Shown piece by piece: positions 5,670 through 7,893 of a stretch of 7,893 nucleotides of DNA (position 1 is its first letter; each line of letters begins with the position of its first letter). The position numbers and the translations under genes are program-made. The stretch is from an uncultured Streptomyces sp. (GTDB lineage Bacteria > Actinomycetota > Actinomycetes > Streptomycetales > Streptomycetaceae). The stretch is from contig CAMLJW010000235.1 in NCBI GenBank assembly GCA_946480485.1, positions 1 through 7,893 of the forward strand. The letters run 5' to 3'. The notes beneath the pieces are model-generated. The model was not told the origin of the DNA and did not search any database. It saw only the letters and a program-made list of their open reading frames with translations.

Positions 5670-6413
5670 ATGCGCACCACACCGAATCACATCGCTCCTC
5701 CTGCGTTGCGCCGGCCCGACGGCGGCGCTGTCCGCGTCCTGGTGGTGGACGACGAACCCGATCTCACGGACGTCCTTGGCGCGGCGCTGCGCTCGGAGGG
5801 CTGGGAGGTCCGCGTCGCCGGCGACGGCTCGGCCGCGTTGGAGGCGGCTGACGGCTTCCGGCCGGACGCTGTGGTCCTGGACTGGATGCTGCCCGACACC
5901 GACGGCCTTCAGGTGCTGCACGCGCTGCGCCGCAGGCTGCCGCAGGTCTGCGTATTGTTCCTGACCGCGCGGGATGCCGTGGAGGACCGGATCGCAGGGA
6001 TCACCGCAGGCGGCGACGACTACGTCACCAAGCCTTTCGCCCTGGAGGAGGTGCTGGCCCGCCTGAGGGGGCTCATGCGCCGGGCGGGCATGTCGCATGA
6101 GGCCGGCGCACCGCGGCTCGTGGTGGGGGACCTGGAGATGGACGAGGAGGCTCGGGAGGTCACCCGGGCCGGCCGGGTCGTGGAGTTGTCCCGCACCGAG
6201 TTCGAACTGCTGAGGTTCTTGATGCGCAACCCGCGCCGGGTGCTGTCGAAGGAGCAGATCCTCGACCGCGTGTGGTCCTACGACTTCGGGGGCCGGGCCC
6301 ACGTCGTCGAGCTCTACATCAGCTACCTGCGCAAGAAGATCGACGCCGGACACGCGCCGCTGATCCACACGGTGCGCGGGATGGGATACGTCCTCAAGCA
6401 GGACCGGTCGTGA
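5670..6413 (+). CDS. OmpR-family two-component response regulator (TrcR-like)
   Basis: A 247-residue cytoplasmic transcription factor controlled by phosphorylation. After a 20-residue N-terminal tail comes the receiver domain (about 22-135): acidic pocket D27/D28, phospho-acceptor D71 in VVLDWMLPD, switch threonine T99 in LFLTARD, and K121 in DDYVTKPF. The winged-helix DNA-binding domain follows (about 145-243), with LSRTEFELLRFLMRNPRRVLS, the recognition-helix region HVVELYISYLRKKID, and the wing IHTVRGMGYVLK. The run LFLTARDAVEDRIAGITAGGDDYVTKPF is close to that of mycobacterial TrcR by memory. I chose ATG 5670; the only upstream signal is a weak CTGGA (5659-5663), but extending upstream gives improbable sequence. 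The stop overlaps the kinase start as GTGA, so the two are translated together. The boxes upstream suggest autoregulation and a possible regulatory link to the divergent DUF2231 gene. Confidence 0.95.
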   Translation: MRTTPNHIAPPALRRPDGGAVRVLVVDDEPDLTDVLGAALRSEGWEVRVAGDGSAALEAADGFRPDAVVLDWMLPDTDGLQVLHALRRRLPQVCVLFLTARDAVEDRIAGITAGGDDYVTKPFALEEVLARLRGLMRRAGMSHEAGAPRLVVGDLEMDEEAREVTRAGRVVELSRTEFELLRFLMRNPRRVLSKEQILDRVWSYDFGGRAHVVELYISYLRKKIDAGHAPLIHTVRGMGYVLKQDRS

Positions 6414-7893
6414 AACTGCCCTGTCGGGTGCGGCGCCCTGTCTCGCTGCGCTTGCGGCTGACCGCCGGCCTGGTGGTGTTGCTGGCGGTGGCCTGCGCGG
6501 TCGTCGGCGTCGCGACCGTCCTCGCCCTGGAGAGCTTCCTCATCGGCCGCGTCGATCAGCAGCTGGCCGCCACCGGCGGCCGCTTCGCGGCCAGCCTCGA
6601 ACACGAGCGACGTCCGGACACAGACAACGTCCCCGACACCCGCGGCCAGGCTGAGGGAACCTTCGGCGCTCGCCTGCTGGCCGGTCAGGCGACTCAGGCC
6701 GCCGTGGTCAAGGACGACACCGACGCCGCGGTTCACCTGTCATCGGCCGACCGGGGCGCCCTGGCCGCATTGCGACCGGACGGCAGGGTGCGCAGTGTCC
6801 ACCTGTCAGCGCTGTGCGGGCGCTACCGCCTGGCTGCCGTCCGGGGCGACGACGGCGACGTGCTCGTCACCGGGCTCCCGCTGCGCCCCGTCGAGGACAC
6901 CGTGCACCGGCTGGAGATCGTGGAGGCCGCGGTCTTCGGCGCCGCCCTTGCGGCCACCGCCGCCGCGGGCGCAGCCTGGGTACGCCTCTCCTTGCGCCCC
7001 CTGGAACGGGTGGCCAGGACGGCGAGTGAGGTCACGCGCATGCCCCTGGCCACCGGAGAGGTCGCCATGCCCGCCCCCGTGCCCCACAGCGACGCGCACA
7101 CCGAAGTGGGACGGGTGGCCACGGCACTGAACCGCATGCTCGGCCACGTCGGCGACGCCCTCGCCCGACGCCACGCCAGCGAGGAGCGCTTGCGGCACTT
7201 CGCCGCTGACGCCAGCCACGAACTGCGCACCCCCATCGCCGCGGTCCGCGCCCATACCGAGCTCGCCCTGCGCCACCTCGGCCCCCTGCCTCGGGAGGTA
7301 CGGCACTCCCTGGAACGCATCGCCTCCACCTCCCGGCGGATGAGCGGCCTGGTCGACGACCTGCTCCTGCTCGCCCGCCTGGACGCAGGCCGCCCGCTGG
7401 CCCGCGAGGTGGTGGACCTCACCCGCCTGGCCCTCGACGCGCTGGACGACGCCCGCGCCCTGTCGAGGGACCACCACTGGCTGCTGGAACTGCCCGAGGA
7501 ACCGGTCATCGTCCAGGGTGACGAACACCGCCTCCACCAGGTCCTGGCCAACCTGCTGGCCAACGCACGCGTCCACACCCCGGCCGGCACCCGCGTCAGG
7601 CTCTCCCTCACCCCGCAGTCCGGCCACATTGAGCTCGCTGTCGCCGACGACGGCCCTGGCATCCCCGAAGCCTTCCAGTCGGACATCTTCCACCGCTTCA
7701 CCCGGGCCGACCCCGGCCGCTCCCGCAGGAAGGGCGGCACGGGCCTCGGCCTGGCGATCGTCGACGCTGTCGTCACCGCGCACGGCGGCACCATCACCCG
7801 GACGAGCCGCCCCGGCAGGACCCGCTTCCTGCTGCGTCTCCCGCTGGCCATGCCCGCCGTGCACCCGCCCTCGCCCCAAGGCACCGACTCCTC
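6410..7893 (+). CDS. Sensor histidine kinase (HAMP, HisKA, HATPase_c); 3' end outside window
   Basis: A membrane sensor kinase cognate to the response regulator just upstream. GTG 6410 overlaps that gene's stop, with AGGA at 6400-6403; the frame is open to the window edge (494 codons plus two bases). In order: short cytoplasmic N-terminus; membrane helix 1 (17-40); extracytoplasmic sensor region (about 41-169) with no domain I recognise and a single Cys in SALCGRYRLAAV; helix 2 (about 172-191); HAMP linker (192-250) including TEVGRVATALNRML; HisKA with phospho-acceptor H270 in FAADASHELRTP; and HATPase_c with the N box NLLANARVHT (N385), G1 DDGPGIP (413-419), IFHRFTR, and G2 GGTGLGLAIV (442-451). 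All catalytic motifs are intact, and a Pro-rich tail begins at the edge, so only a few C-terminal residues are probably missing. The stimulus is unknown. Confidence 0.95.
   Translation, partial: MKLPCRVRRPVSLRLRLTAGLVVLLAVACAVVGVATVLALESFLIGRVDQQLAATGGRFAASLEHERRPDTDNVPDTRGQAEGTFGARLLAGQATQAAVVKDDTDAAVHLSSADRGALAALRPDGRVRSVHLSALCGRYRLAAVRGDDGDVLVTGLPLRPVEDTVHRLEIVEAAVFGAALAATAAAGAAWVRLSLRPLERVARTASEVTRMPLATGEVAMPAPVPHSDAHTEVGRVATALNRMLGHVGDALARRHASEERLRHFAADASHELRTPIAAVRAHTELALRHLGPLPREVRHSLERIASTSRRMSGLVDDLLLLARLDAGRPLAREVVDLTRLALDALDDARALSRDHHWLLELPEEPVIVQGDEHRLHQVLANLLANARVHTPAGTRVRLSLTPQSGHIELAVADDGPGIPEAFQSDIFHRFTRADPGRSRRKGGTGLGLAIVDAVVTAHGGTITRTSRPGRTRFLLRLPLAMPAVHPPSPQGTDS

Noticed and set aside
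6806..7884. Long minus-strand open frames opposite the histidine kinase
   Set aside because: The plus strand encodes a kinase with all catalytic motifs. The minus frames are low-complexity antisense reflections with no recognisable domain.
1..7893. CRISPR arrays, tRNA or rRNA genes, insertion sequences, integrases, phage genes
   Set aside because: No spaced direct repeats, tRNA-like arms, transposase or integrase motifs were seen; coding density and composition are uniform and chromosomal in character.

Overview
The very high GC content, strongly G/C-biased third codon positions, GTG starts and the protein families point to a streptomycete or close actinomycete relative. This is inferred from composition and remembered family sequences; no search was run.

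Layout. Positions 1-4598 read left to right as an ion-transport and stress block. It holds the C-terminal part of a universal stress protein, an 85-base gap with a palindrome resembling a DosR/DevR (dormancy regulator) box, a 943-residue P2-type cation-pumping ATPase, and two 219-residue TrkA/RCK nucleotide-binding proteins. ATPase, first TrkA and second TrkA are joined by 4-base GTGA start/stop overlaps and should be one transcript. A convergent gap (4599-4720) with hairpin-forming repeats separates them from a minus-strand gene for a small four-helix DUF2231 membrane protein (4721-5215). A 454-base divergent intergenic region (5216-5669) is rich in inverted repeats and carries two related AT-rich boxes. 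It is followed by an OmpR-family response regulator (5670-6413) and, again through a GTGA overlap, its sensor histidine kinase (from 6410), which runs off the right edge.

How the parts may work together. The left block looks like a cation-homeostasis cassette. The ATPase keeps most Na,K-ATPase-type ion-site residues, and the two RCK proteins are of the kind that gate K+ channels and transporters according to nucleotide state, yet no Trk/Ktr/Ktn membrane subunit is in view. A stress-protein gene next to a P2 ATPase with a DosR-like box recalls the Mycobacterium tuberculosis Rv1996-ctpF pair of the DosR regulon, so control by hypoxia or dormancy is a reasonable hypothesis. The right block is a self-contained two-component system; the related boxes facing each way suggest it may control both itself and the DUF2231 gene. 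The most notable points are the DosR-like box, the ATPase-RCK-RCK cassette, the loss of one Na,K-ATPase ion-site acidic residue, and the shared boxes.
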